11,850 nucleotides of DNA from Chloroflexota bacterium (GTDB lineage: Bacteria; Chloroflexota; UBA6077), in the NCBI GenBank assembly GCA_023380955.1, contig JAMCTB010000087.1, positions 1 to 11,850 of the forward strand, written 5' to 3'. The notes under the pieces are model-generated. The model had not been told where the DNA came from. It did no database searches and saw only the letters and a list, made by a program, of their open reading frames with translations. Position numbers and translations under genes: made by a program. Below, one piece after another: positions 1 to 7,222 of this stretch (position 1 is the first letter of the stretch; every line of letters begins with the position of its first letter).

Positions 1-1298
1 TGACCATCCGCCCGGGTCTGGCCGAGAGCTACGAAACGACCGGCACCAAGTGGGTCTTCCATCTCCGGAAGGGGGCGCAGTTCAGCAACGGCAAGGAGGT
101 GGATGCCGAGGATGTGGTCTACTCCCTGCAGCGAGTGCTGAATTCCCCGGGCAAGGCTTTCTACAGTACGATAAAGAGCGCCAAGGCGGCGGACAAGTAT
201 ACCGTCGAACTGGAGCTGACCGCAGTTACCGCTCCCCTCCTGACGGCTCTCGGGGGCCGCTACGCCTTCATCATCCCCAAGGACGGGGACAAGCAGGCAG
301 ACCTGAAGCAGACAGCCATAGGTTCGGGTCCTTTCATCGTCAAGGAGTTCGTGCAGAACCAGCAGCTGGTGCTCCAGAAGAACCCCAACTCCTGGCACGC
401 CAAAGACGTGAGCCTGGACGAGTTGGTGATCAGGATCATTCCAGACGAGGCCAATATCGTCGCGGGGCTTCGCTCTGGAGGGGTGGATCTAGCCGTCTTC
501 GAGGACTCCAAGAACTACTTCCTCACGAAGGACGATCCCAACCTGACCACCACTCGCAGCCCGGCGATCCGGTGGGACATCCTGGACTTCCCGCTGGACA
601 CTGCTCCCTTCAACAACGTCAAGGTGCGCCAGGCGATCTCCTCAGCCCTCGACCGGGAAGCCATCATGGCCGCGGCCATCAGTGGCCTCGGTACCCTCCT
701 GGGTGGGCAACCCCCTGCCCTTTGGGGCGCCATGCCTCCGGAGCAGAACCCCTTTTTCAAGCGGGACGTGGCCCGATCGAAGCAACTGCTGCAGGAGGCC
801 GGCGTCGCTACTCCGCTGAAACTGACCCTCCGCAGCATCGTCGGCTACGCGGCCTTGAACGCTGCGGCTCAGGTGATCGTGGAGAACCTGAAAGACGTCG
901 GCATCACGGCCGAGGTGCAGCAGGTGGACCTGGGGATCTGGATCGACGACTTCACCCAGAGGAAGTTCAAAGACTTCACCATGAACAGCTGGGGCGGCTT
1001 CATCGATCCCGATATCCTGTACTACAATCACCTGCACAAGCCACCCGAGGGCAAGGACTTCCGACGGTGGAACAATCAGGAGATCTCGACCCTGCTGGAC
1101 AAGGGCCGGACCACCCTGGACAAGGGAGAACGAGAGAAGATCTACCTGCAGGTCCAGCAGATGATCGCCGAGCAGGCTCCCTGGATCCCGCTCTACTCGG
1201 CCGACATCATCGCGGCCCAGAACAAGAAGGTGCAGAACTTCAAGCAGCATCCCTCCGGTTACTATACCAACCTGCGGTACGCCGCGGTCCAGGGGTGA
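1..1298 (+). CDS. ABC transporter family-5 solute-binding protein, 5'-truncated by window edge
   Basis: This is the C-terminal part of an extracellular receptor that captures a peptide, opine, nickel chelate or similar ligand and hands it to the DppBC-type permeases encoded next. The reading frame is open from base 3 and gives 431 residues before the TGA at 1296-1298. Family members usually have about 500-550 residues, so roughly the first 80-110, including the signal peptide, are missing to the left. Visible family-5 (SBP_bac_5) features are the opening PGLAESYE segment, the FSNGKEVDAEDVVYSL stretch, GSGPFIVKEF near fragment residues 107-116, and the hallmark PFNNVKVRQAISSALDREAI near 202-221. 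The C-terminal part is rich in aromatic residues, as is usual. The first internal ATG (99) is not the true start because homologous sequence precedes it. The ligand cannot be read from sequence; assignment to the family is firm. Confidence 0.93.
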   Translation, partial: TIRPGLAESYETTGTKWVFHLRKGAQFSNGKEVDAEDVVYSLQRVLNSPGKAFYSTIKSAKAADKYTVELELTAVTAPLLTALGGRYAFIIPKDGDKQADLKQTAIGSGPFIVKEFVQNQQLVLQKNPNSWHAKDVSLDELVIRIIPDEANIVAGLRSGGVDLAVFEDSKNYFLTKDDPNLTTTRSPAIRWDILDFPLDTAPFNNVKVRQAISSALDREAIMAAAISGLGTLLGGQPPALWGAMPPEQNPFFKRDVARSKQLLQEAGVATPLKLTLRSIVGYAALNAAAQVIVENLKDVGITAEVQQVDLGIWIDDFTQRKFKDFTMNSWGGFIDPDILYYNHLHKPPEGKDFRRWNNQEISTLLDKGRTTLDKGEREKIYLQVQQMIAEQAPWIPLYSADIIAAQNKKVQNFKQHPSGYYTNLRYAAVQG

Positions 1299-1306
1299 CG
1301 GCGTCC

Positions 1307-1352
1307 GGGCCCGAGCTCGGGGAAGGAGTCTCTCGCCCCCGAGCTCGGGCCC
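1307..1352 (+). promoter_or_regulatory. Strong intercistronic hairpin between receptor and permease genes
   Basis: A perfect 16-bp inverted repeat has its left arm at 1307-1322 (GGGCCCGAGCTCGGGG) and its right arm at 1337-1352, separated by a 14-nt loop. It begins 8 nt after the receptor stop codon and ends 34 nt before the permease start. No T-run follows, so it is not a canonical intrinsic terminator. Stem-loops in this position are known in several ABC importer operons, where they protect the upstream receptor mRNA or attenuate read-through, giving more receptor than permease. That role is inferred here. Confidence 0.7.
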
Positions 1353-1373
1353 TTCCCTCGTTGGAGGGCCGTG

Positions 1374-1380
1374 AGGAGGT
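1374..1380 (+). promoter_or_regulatory. Ribosome binding site deciding the TTG start of dppB
   Basis: AGGAGGT lies 6 nt before the TTG at 1387. No ATG or GTG in frame is similarly placed, so this site supports the TTG as the true start. Confidence 0.75.
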
Positions 1381-1386
1381 CCTTAG

Positions 1387-2337
1387 TTGTACAGCTATGT
1401 CCTGCGGCGAATCGCCTACATGGTGCCCACGCTCATCGGGCTGACCCTCGCCATCTTCATCCTGCTCAGGATGGTGCCCGGCGACGTGGTCGGCCAGATG
1501 ATAGACCTCCAAGGCCAGTCGAGTCCCCAGCAGGTGGAGGAGCTGCGCCGTTTCTTCGGCCTCGACCAACCCTGGTATCAGCAATACCTGACCTGGATCG
1601 CCGGCGTGGCCACCGGCAACCTGGGCAACTCCTGGCGTCTGGGCGGCACGGTTGCCGGGCACCTGGCAGACAGCATGGCCGTCACCCTGGAACTGGCCCT
1701 CCTGGCAACCCTCTTCTCCGCCCTGATCGGGATCCCCATGGGAGTCTGGGCTGCGGTGCGCCAGAACCAGTTTGCAGACGGCCTGCTGCGAGTGGTCTCC
1801 CTGGGGGGGCTGTCGGTGCCTGTCTTCTGGCAGGGCTCCATGCTGATCCTCCTCTTCTCCCTCTTCCTGCGGTGGACGCCTCCCATGCGATGGATCTCGC
1901 CCACCGAGGATCTGCCAGGAAACCTGCTGCTGATGGCGCTACCGGTGGTTACCCTGGGCACGGCCAGCGCCGCCGTGATCATGCGCATGACCAGAAACTC
2001 CCTTCTGGAGGTGCTGCGACAGGACTATGTCCGCACGGCCCGGGGCAAGGGTGTGGCAGAGAAGGCCGTCCTCTTCAGGCATGGTCTGAAGAACGCCCTG
2101 ATCCCGGTCATCACTGTCACCGGGCTGCAGATGGGATACCTCCTGGGCGGGGCGGTGGTGGTGGAGGAGGTGTTCACCCTCCCAGGAGTCGGCCGGCTGT
2201 TGCTCCAGGGGCTTACGCAAAGGGACTACCCCCTGGTGCAGGGCTCCGTGCTGTTCGTGGCACTGCTGTTCATGCTGATAAACCTGATCACAGACGTCAT
2301 CTACGCCTTTCTGGACCCCCGGATCCGGTACTCCTAA
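1387..2337 (+). CDS. dppB: DppB-type ABC transporter permease
   Basis: This is one of the two membrane-spanning subunits of a peptide/opine/nickel-class ABC importer. The 316-residue product has the usual length and layout: a first helix near residues 10-28, a loop that includes the GNLGNSW segment (about 78-83), then a helix cluster from about 97 on. The cytoplasmic EAA loop that docks the ATPase is at about 213-240 (DYVRTARGKGV followed by LKNALIP). The C-terminus YAFLDPRIRY is typical of DppB/OppB. The start is TTG, set by an AGGAGGT site 6 nt upstream. It lies 88 nt downstream of the receptor gene, across a strong hairpin, and 15 nt upstream of the partner permease. The family call is firm; the symbol names the class and does not imply dipeptide specificity. 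Confidence 0.93.
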   Translation: MYSYVLRRIAYMVPTLIGLTLAIFILLRMVPGDVVGQMIDLQGQSSPQQVEELRRFFGLDQPWYQQYLTWIAGVATGNLGNSWRLGGTVAGHLADSMAVTLELALLATLFSALIGIPMGVWAAVRQNQFADGLLRVVSLGGLSVPVFWQGSMLILLFSLFLRWTPPMRWISPTEDLPGNLLLMALPVVTLGTASAAVIMRMTRNSLLEVLRQDYVRTARGKGVAEKAVLFRHGLKNALIPVITVTGLQMGYLLGGAVVVEEVFTLPGVGRLLLQGLTQRDYPLVQGSVLFVALLFMLINLITDVIYAFLDPRIRYS

Positions 2338-2343
2338 GGAGGG
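2336..2343 (+). promoter_or_regulatory. Ribosome binding site deciding the TTG start of dppC
   Basis: AAGGAGGG begins inside the TAA stop of dppB and lies 9 nt before the TTG at 2353. The overlap with the upstream stop suggests translational coupling of the two permeases. Confidence 0.7.
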
Positions 2344-2352
2344 AACTGGCCT

Positions 2353-3240
2353 TTGGCCGCGCCAACTGTCCAGCTTGCCGGTCCCGTAGCCGAAACAAGG
2401 CCCTCGGCTCGGCGGCGTGCCCTGCGGGCCGCGTTCCGCAATCGTCTCATATTCGTCGGTTTGGCCCTCGCCCTGATCTTTATCCTCGTCGCCATCGCTC
2501 CCGGTCTGCTGACCTCGGGCGATCCCTACAAGATGAACATGGCCAGGGCCATGAAGGGCCCGACAGCTGAGAACTGGCTGGGCACCGACAACTTTGGCCG
2601 GGACGTGTGGACCCGCACCCTGTACGGCACCCGCTCCTCCCTTGGCATCGCCTTCGCCTCGGTGAGCATCGCCGCCCTGTTGGGAACGATCCTGGGGATG
2701 GTGGCGGGCTACTTCGGCAAGGCGGTGGATCAGCTCTCCGGGCGTCTGATGGACATTTTCTTCAGCTTCCCCTCCCTCCTGCTGGCCATCACCGTGGCCG
2801 GCATCCTGGGGCCCAGCGTGCGGAACGTCATTCTAGCCATCACCATCGTCTACACCCCCTTCTTCTTCCGGGTAGCCCGGGGGCCGGTGCTGGTGGAGAA
2901 GGAGCGAGAGTACGTCCAGGCCGCCCGTGCCCTGGGGGCAAGTGATGCCCGCATCCTGCTGCGCCACCTGCTGCCCAACATCCTGGCACCGGTGGTGGTG
3001 CAGGCCTCGGTCACCCTGTGCTACGCCATCCTGATCGAGGCATCTCTCAGCTACCTGGGGCTGGGCATACAACCGCCCCACCCCTCCTGGGGATCCATAC
3101 TCAACGAGGGGCGGCCCTATCTGCAGATAGCACCCTGGATCTCGGTCTTCCCGGGCATCGCCATCATGCTGGCGGTGCTGGCCTTTAACCTGTTGGGAGA
3201 CGGGCTGCGCGATCTATGGGACCCGCGCAACTCCCGGTAA
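2353..3240 (+). CDS. dppC: DppC-type ABC transporter permease
   Basis: This is the second membrane subunit, expected to pair with the DppB-type protein to form the translocation pore. The 295-residue product has a basic cytoplasmic N-terminus (RRRALRAAFRNR, residues 20-31) and a first helix at about 32-52. The hallmark LGTDNFGRDVWTR is at 76-88, and the EAA loop at about 186-213 (EYVQAARALGAS followed by LLPNILAP). SYLGLGIQPPHPSWG (233-247) and the ending NLLGDGLRDLWDPR (279-292) are both strongly conserved in this family. The start is TTG with AAGGAGGG 9 nt upstream. The normal next genes, the DppD/DppF-type ATPases, are absent; instead an M20 peptidase follows after 14 nt. The ATPases may lie left of the window or be shared from elsewhere in the genome. 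Confidence 0.94.
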   Translation: MAAPTVQLAGPVAETRPSARRRALRAAFRNRLIFVGLALALIFILVAIAPGLLTSGDPYKMNMARAMKGPTAENWLGTDNFGRDVWTRTLYGTRSSLGIAFASVSIAALLGTILGMVAGYFGKAVDQLSGRLMDIFFSFPSLLLAITVAGILGPSVRNVILAITIVYTPFFFRVARGPVLVEKEREYVQAARALGASDARILLRHLLPNILAPVVVQASVTLCYAILIEASLSYLGLGIQPPHPSWGSILNEGRPYLQIAPWISVFPGIAIMLAVLAFNLLGDGLRDLWDPRNSR

Positions 3241-3245
3241 GGAGG
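3239..3245 (+). promoter_or_regulatory. Ribosome binding site deciding the GTG start of the M20 gene
   Basis: AAGGAGG overlaps the TAA of dppC and lies 9 nt before the GTG at 3255. It favours that start over an in-frame ATG at 3216, which would lie inside dppC, and over the ATG at 3264, which would be 18 nt away. Confidence 0.72.
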
Positions 3246-3254
3246 ACTCGCCTC

Positions 3255-4418
3255 GTGTCCTGGATGGAGGAGTTCCGTGACTTCGCGGCAAGAGAAGCCT
3301 TGCCGCTCCTAGAGGCGCTGGTCGCAGCGCCCAGCATCAACCCGCCGGGGCGAGAGGATCTCGCGGCGCGGCCACTGGCGGAGTTCCTGGAACGTCACGG
3401 CGTACCGATAGAGTGGCAGGAGACCGAGCCCGGCCGCCCCAACGTGATCGGGACGGTGGTGGGCGGCAGCCCCGGTCCGAGCCTGGCCTTGTGCAGCCAC
3501 CTGGACGTGGTGCCACCGGGCAGCCCGGAGCACTGGAGCAGCGATCCTTTTGCTCCGCGCCTCGAGGCAGGGCGGCTGTATGGCCGCGGGACCTGCGACG
3601 CCAAAGGGTCGCTGGCCGCCATGGCGGTGGCGGTGGCCTTCTGGGCGAGGCGAGGGTTGGGGCGGGGGCGGCTGGCGCTGGCGGCCGTCTGCGGTGAGGA
3701 GCGCGGGGGCACCGGAGCCAAGCACCTGGTCGCATCAGGATTCAGGGCCGAGGGAGCGATCATCGGCGAGCCAACCGGCATGCAGGTGCAGGTCGGCCAC
3801 AAGGGCCGCATCCAGGTAACGATCCGGGTTCGCGGGGTGGGCGGCCACGCCTCCCAGCCCGCGGCAGCCGTGAACCCCATACCCAGACTGGCGCAGATCC
3901 TGGAGCGATTGCAGCTCCTGGCGGCCGAGGTGGGCGAGCGGCACCACCCCCTGATAGGAACCGCATCCCTGGCTCCCACCCAGGTGAGCAGCGGCGACAC
4001 CAACGCCGCCACCATCCCAGCCATGGTCACCCTCGTCCTGGACCGCCGGCTTCTGCCCGGCGAGACCCACGCGGCAGCGACTGAGGAGATCCGCTCTGCC
4101 CTGGCGGACCTGTCCGAGGTAGAGGTGGACTGCTACCAGGGAGCATTTCCCTACCTGCTGGAGGAGGATCATCCGGTCGTGCAGGCCTGCCTGGCGGGGA
4201 TAGAGAGTGCTACCGGCACCACCTCAAGACCCGGCGGGTTCCCCGCCACCTGCGATCAGTACATCCTGGGAGGGGCCGGCATCCCTACCACGATCCTGGG
4301 TCCCGGCGACATAGTGCGGAATCGCCTCCACGCCCCGGACGAGTTCATCGAGATCACCGATGTGGAGACGGCCGCCCTGGCCTACGCCGCGACGGCTCGC
4401 GCTTATCTGGAGGCTTGA
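3255..4418 (+). CDS. M20-family metallo-peptidase/deacylase (ArgE/DapE type)
   Basis: This is a predicted cytoplasmic di-zinc amidohydrolase that cleaves an amide bond in an N-acyl amino acid, a dipeptide or a carbamoyl compound. The GTG start gives 387 residues, normal for the ArgE/DapE/CPG2 group. The active-site set is complete. His82 and Asp84 sit in CSHLDVVPPG, and the bridging Asp115 in GRGTCDAKGS. Glu148 (general base) and Glu149 (metal ligand) are in CGEERGG, the acidic ligand Glu172 in IGEPTG, and the last ligand His359 in RLHAPDEF. GGHAS at about 196-200 marks the dimerization domain. No signal peptide is visible. The gene starts 14 nt after dppC and ends 3 nt before the amidohydrolase gene, so it may process what the ABC importer brings in. 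The exact substrate (acetylornithine, succinyl-diaminopimelate, dipeptide or other) cannot be decided; the linkage argues for a catabolic role rather than arginine or lysine synthesis. Confidence 0.92.
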   Translation: MSWMEEFRDFAAREALPLLEALVAAPSINPPGREDLAARPLAEFLERHGVPIEWQETEPGRPNVIGTVVGGSPGPSLALCSHLDVVPPGSPEHWSSDPFAPRLEAGRLYGRGTCDAKGSLAAMAVAVAFWARRGLGRGRLALAAVCGEERGGTGAKHLVASGFRAEGAIIGEPTGMQVQVGHKGRIQVTIRVRGVGGHASQPAAAVNPIPRLAQILERLQLLAAEVGERHHPLIGTASLAPTQVSSGDTNAATIPAMVTLVLDRRLLPGETHAAATEEIRSALADLSEVEVDCYQGAFPYLLEEDHPVVQACLAGIESATGTTSRPGGFPATCDQYILGGAGIPTTILGPGDIVRNRLHAPDEFIEITDVETAALAYAATARAYLEA

Positions 4419-4421
4419 GAA

Positions 4422-5168
4422 GTGACCGTTGTCGATTGCCACGTTCACCTTTGCCCTGGAGGAGGCACCACACCGCACGGCGTTCGGCATCCCGACCCTC
4501 GAGAGGTCCTGGCCCTGGAGGCTGCCGAGGGGATCGATCGCGTCGTGGCCTTTCCCACCTTCGGCAACGCCCCCAACAACGATGGGTTGGCCCAGCTGGC
4601 TGAGGAACTGGGTTCCGTCGTCATCCCCTTCGCCTGGATCAACCCGCATCTGGGAGAGATAGCAGCCCTGGAGGCTCGACGGCTGATCCGAGAGAGGGGA
4701 TTTCGGGGAATCAAGTTGCACCCTCTCCTCCACGCCTTCTTTCCCAACCGTCCGCTGTTGGATCCAATCATGAGGGTCGCGGCGGAGGAGGGAGTCCCCG
4801 TGCTGCTCCATTCCGGCCACAGCATGCAGAGCCTCCCATGGCAGGTGGCTGGCCTTGCCGAAGGCTGGCCTCAAGTGCCGGTGATCATGGATCACATGGG
4901 GATGCAGCTGGGATGGGTGGACGACGCCATCGCCCTGGCCGAGAGGGTACCGAACCTGATCCTGGGCACCACGGGAATGCCCTTTCACGACAAGATTCGG
5001 GAGGCCGTGCGGCGCATCGGCAGCGGCCGGGTCGTCTGGGGCTCCGATGCCCCGGCCATCCACCCGCGGGTAGAGATGGTCAAACTGCGAGTGGCAGGCC
5101 TGAGGCCAGCGGAGGAGGCCGACCTGCTGGCCAATACCATCCTGCGTCTGGTGGGAGAGAAGGAATGA
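4422..5168 (+). CDS. TIM-barrel metal-dependent amidohydrolase (amidohydrolase-2-like)
   Basis: This is a predicted cytoplasmic metal-dependent hydrolase, possibly acting on a cyclic amide, lactone or carboxylated ring, or as a decarboxylase/hydratase-like relative. The product has 248 residues. Metal-site motifs occur in the order expected for the amidohydrolase superfamily: His7-x-His9 in VVDCHVHL, then GIKLHP (Lys98, His100), His130 in VLLHSGH, His158 in IMDHMG, and Asp209 in VWGSDAP at the end of the barrel. These fit the PF04909 group (which includes 2-pyrone-4,6-dicarboxylate hydrolase-like and ACMSD-like enzymes) better than TatD, but the subfamily is uncertain. It is rather short for the group, which often has 280-350 residues. 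The GTG start has GGAGG (4409-4413) 8 nt upstream, inside the end of the M20 gene. Its stop overlaps the tctB start as ATGA, so translation is probably coupled. Confidence 0.86.
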   Translation: MTVVDCHVHLCPGGGTTPHGVRHPDPREVLALEAAEGIDRVVAFPTFGNAPNNDGLAQLAEELGSVVIPFAWINPHLGEIAALEARRLIRERGFRGIKLHPLLHAFFPNRPLLDPIMRVAAEEGVPVLLHSGHSMQSLPWQVAGLAEGWPQVPVIMDHMGMQLGWVDDAIALAERVPNLILGTTGMPFHDKIREAVRRIGSGRVVWGSDAPAIHPRVEMVKLRVAGLRPAEEADLLANTILRLVGEKE

Positions 5169-5641
5169 ACTGGATCAATCTTCTGCTCCTCGGCTTTGCC
5201 CTCGCCTACAGCTACTACGCCTTCGAGTTGAACCCCGGAGTTATTACGGATCCAGGCCCCGGCTTCTTCCCCCGAATCTTGGGGACCGGCATGATCGCGG
5301 CCATTCTGGCCATCATGGGTATGGAGTTGCTCGCCCAACGTAGGTTGAAGAGCTCAGGGGAGACCGCCGAAGTCGCCCTCCTGCCGGGCAAGAACGCCCT
5401 GCTCTTCGCGGCCGGGCTGCTGATCTACATGCTCCTGCTGCCCGTTGCAGGATACCCCGTCGCCACCTTGCTGGCCCTGATCTACCTGATGCGGCTCATG
5501 GGCGAGAAACGGTGGATCGCGATCCTCGGTCTGGCCCTCCTGCTGACGGTGGTCTTCTACCTGGTGTTCAGTAACCTGCAGGTTCCTCTGCCCCAGGGCC
5601 TTCTGGGGCTGGACTCCATTCTCAATCCGGCAGGCAACTAA
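5165..5641 (+). CDS. tctB: TctB, small membrane subunit of tripartite tricarboxylate transporter
   Basis: This small integral membrane partner of TctA belongs to a secondary, ion-driven carboxylate importer. The 158-residue product is of usual length and shows four hydrophobic segments, at about residues 3-21, 36-56, 77-109 (including the loop PVAGYP) and 117-137. The family signature DPGPGFFPRILG is at 29-40, and the terminal VPLPQGLLG (140-148) is the usual TctB ending. The ATG start overlaps the stop of the amidohydrolase gene by 4 nt (ATGA). A GGGAG stretch at 5153-5157 can serve as ribosome site. The stop codon abuts the tctA start with no gap. Small TctB proteins diverge widely in sequence, but the position next to tctA and these motifs make the call firm. 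Confidence 0.92.
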   Translation: MNWINLLLLGFALAYSYYAFELNPGVITDPGPGFFPRILGTGMIAAILAIMGMELLAQRRLKSSGETAEVALLPGKNALLFAAGLLIYMLLLPVAGYPVATLLALIYLMRLMGEKRWIAILGLALLLTVVFYLVFSNLQVPLPQGLLGLDSILNPAGN

Positions 5642-7165
5642 ATGGACGCATTTTTCGCTCTCCTCGGGGGCTTCCAGGAAGCTTTGAGTGTAGCCAACCT
5701 CATCGCCTGCTTCGCCGGCGTCCTGGCAGGCACCGTGGCAGGGGTGTTGCCGGGCATCGGCCCCGTCGGCACCATGGCGCTGCTGCTGCCCCTCTCCTTC
5801 GGACTGCCCTCCGACTCGGCCATCATCATGCTGGCCGGCGTCTACTACGGGGCCATGTACGGGGGATCGACCACAGCGATCCTTATCAACATCCCAGGGG
5901 AAACCCCTTCCATCGTGACCACCTTCGACGGCTACCAGATGACCAGGAAAGGGCGCGCCGGCGCCGCCCTGGCCATCTCGGCCCTCGGTTCCTTCGTCGC
6001 CGGCAGCTTCGGCGTGATCGGACTGATGTTCCTGGCGCCTTTCCTGGCAAGGGCCGCGCTGAGCTTCGGCCCCCCCGAGTACTTCGGGGTGGCCGTCTTC
6101 GGCCTCATCCTGCTGAGCAACCTGACTTCCGCGCCCTTCCTGAAATCGATCATGATGTCCCTCATCGGCATGGCTCTAGGGACCATCGGCAGCGACCTGA
6201 TCACGGGCATGGATCGATTCACCTTCAACACCCCTGAGCTGCAGTCGGGCATCGACTTCGCCATCCTGACCATGGGGATGTACGGCCTCGACGAGGTGCT
6301 CAGCGTGGCGGACGATCCCTACACCATCCCCGCCCTCCTCAAGGTGAAGCTGCGTGACCTCTACCCCAACCGGGAGGAGCTACGGAGATCGGCAGCACCC
6401 ATGGTCCGGGGCGGCCTCTTCGGCTTCCTGGTCGGCCTGATACCTGGCCCCTCCGCCTTCCTGGCCTCGCTCTTCTCCTATTCCATGGAGAAGCGGCTGT
6501 CCAAGCACCCGGAGGAGTTCGGCAAGGGCGCCGTCGAAGGGGTAGCTGGCCCGGAGTCGGCGAACAATGCCGCCAGCGCGGGAGCCATGGTGCCGCTCCT
6601 GGCCCTCGGCCTGGCCTTCGCCCCTCCTGTGGCGGTGCTGCTCAGCGGTTTCATGATCCACGGCATCCAGCCAGGGCCGCTCTTTATCACCCAACACGGA
6701 GATCTCTTCTGGAGCGTCATCGCCAGCATGTACATCGGCAACGTCATGCTGCTCGTCTTGAATCTCCCCTTGGTAGGAGTGTTCGCCTCCCTGGTTCGCG
6801 CTCCGGCTCGCTTCCTGATGCCGTGGATCATGAAACCGCTGATGGTGGGGGCCTTCAGCCTCAACAACAGCCTGTTCGACCTGAGGATCCTGCTGGCCGC
6901 GACCCTGGCCGGATACGTCCTGCGGCGGGCGAAGTTCGAGCCTACCCCTCTGATCATCGGTATGGTGTTAGGGCCCGTCATGGAGCGGGGCCTTCGCCAG
7001 GGCTTGATCGTAACCCGTGGCGACCTGGGGGTCCTGGTCTCGCGGCCCATCACCGCTACGCTCCTGACCATCGCCCTGGCCATAGTGCTATATCGGGTGG
7101 TGAAATCCCTGCGTCGCGGCCAGCCCGCGGCCGGCTACGCCATGGAGTCCGACGCCAACCAGTAG
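5642..7165 (+). CDS. tctA: TctA, large membrane subunit of tripartite tricarboxylate transporter
   Basis: This is the main transport subunit of a TTT-family importer for citrate-like, aromatic (for example terephthalate-like) or other carboxylates delivered by TctC. The 507 residues match the family length and read as an all-helical membrane protein. Conserved signatures occur in both halves. In the N-half, VAGVLPGIGPVGTMALLLPL (about 32-51) is followed by GVYYGAMYGGSTTAI and ILINIPGE (66-87). The second-half repeat has GFLVGLIPGPSAFLASLFSY (261-280), GPESANNAASAGAMVPLLALG (303-323) and GIQPGP (341-346). The ATG directly follows the tctB stop, with only a weak upstream ribosome site, so translation probably depends on ribosomes finishing tctB. 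The substrate cannot be told from TctA alone. Confidence 0.96.
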   Translation: MDAFFALLGGFQEALSVANLIACFAGVLAGTVAGVLPGIGPVGTMALLLPLSFGLPSDSAIIMLAGVYYGAMYGGSTTAILINIPGETPSIVTTFDGYQMTRKGRAGAALAISALGSFVAGSFGVIGLMFLAPFLARAALSFGPPEYFGVAVFGLILLSNLTSAPFLKSIMMSLIGMALGTIGSDLITGMDRFTFNTPELQSGIDFAILTMGMYGLDEVLSVADDPYTIPALLKVKLRDLYPNREELRRSAAPMVRGGLFGFLVGLIPGPSAFLASLFSYSMEKRLSKHPEEFGKGAVEGVAGPESANNAASAGAMVPLLALGLAFAPPVAVLLSGFMIHGIQPGPLFITQHGDLFWSVIASMYIGNVMLLVLNLPLVGVFASLVRAPARFLMPWIMKPLMVGAFSLNNSLFDLRILLAATLAGYVLRRAKFEPTPLIIGMVLGPVMERGLRQGLIVTRGDLGVLVSRPITATLLTIALAIVLYRVVKSLRRGQPAAGYAMESDANQ

Positions 7166-7222
7166 GAGGCTGGGACTGGCGATCCCAATAGATCGAGTGT
7201 CCACTAATAGAGGAGGAAGATC

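Noticed and set aside
50..1444. 464-codon open frame overlapping the family-5 receptor on the same strand
   Set aside because: It is a GC-driven shadow: low-complexity Arg/Gly/Pro-rich translation with no family features, lying over a frame with clear receptor motifs.
1371..2570. 399-codon open frame over dppB and dppC
   Set aside because: Arg/Pro/His-rich translation with no membrane segments; the dppB and dppC frames carry all conserved motifs.
3216..3254. Upstream ATG start for the M20 gene inside dppC
   Set aside because: The GTG at 3255 has AAGGAGG at ideal spacing and gives a start with family-typical length.
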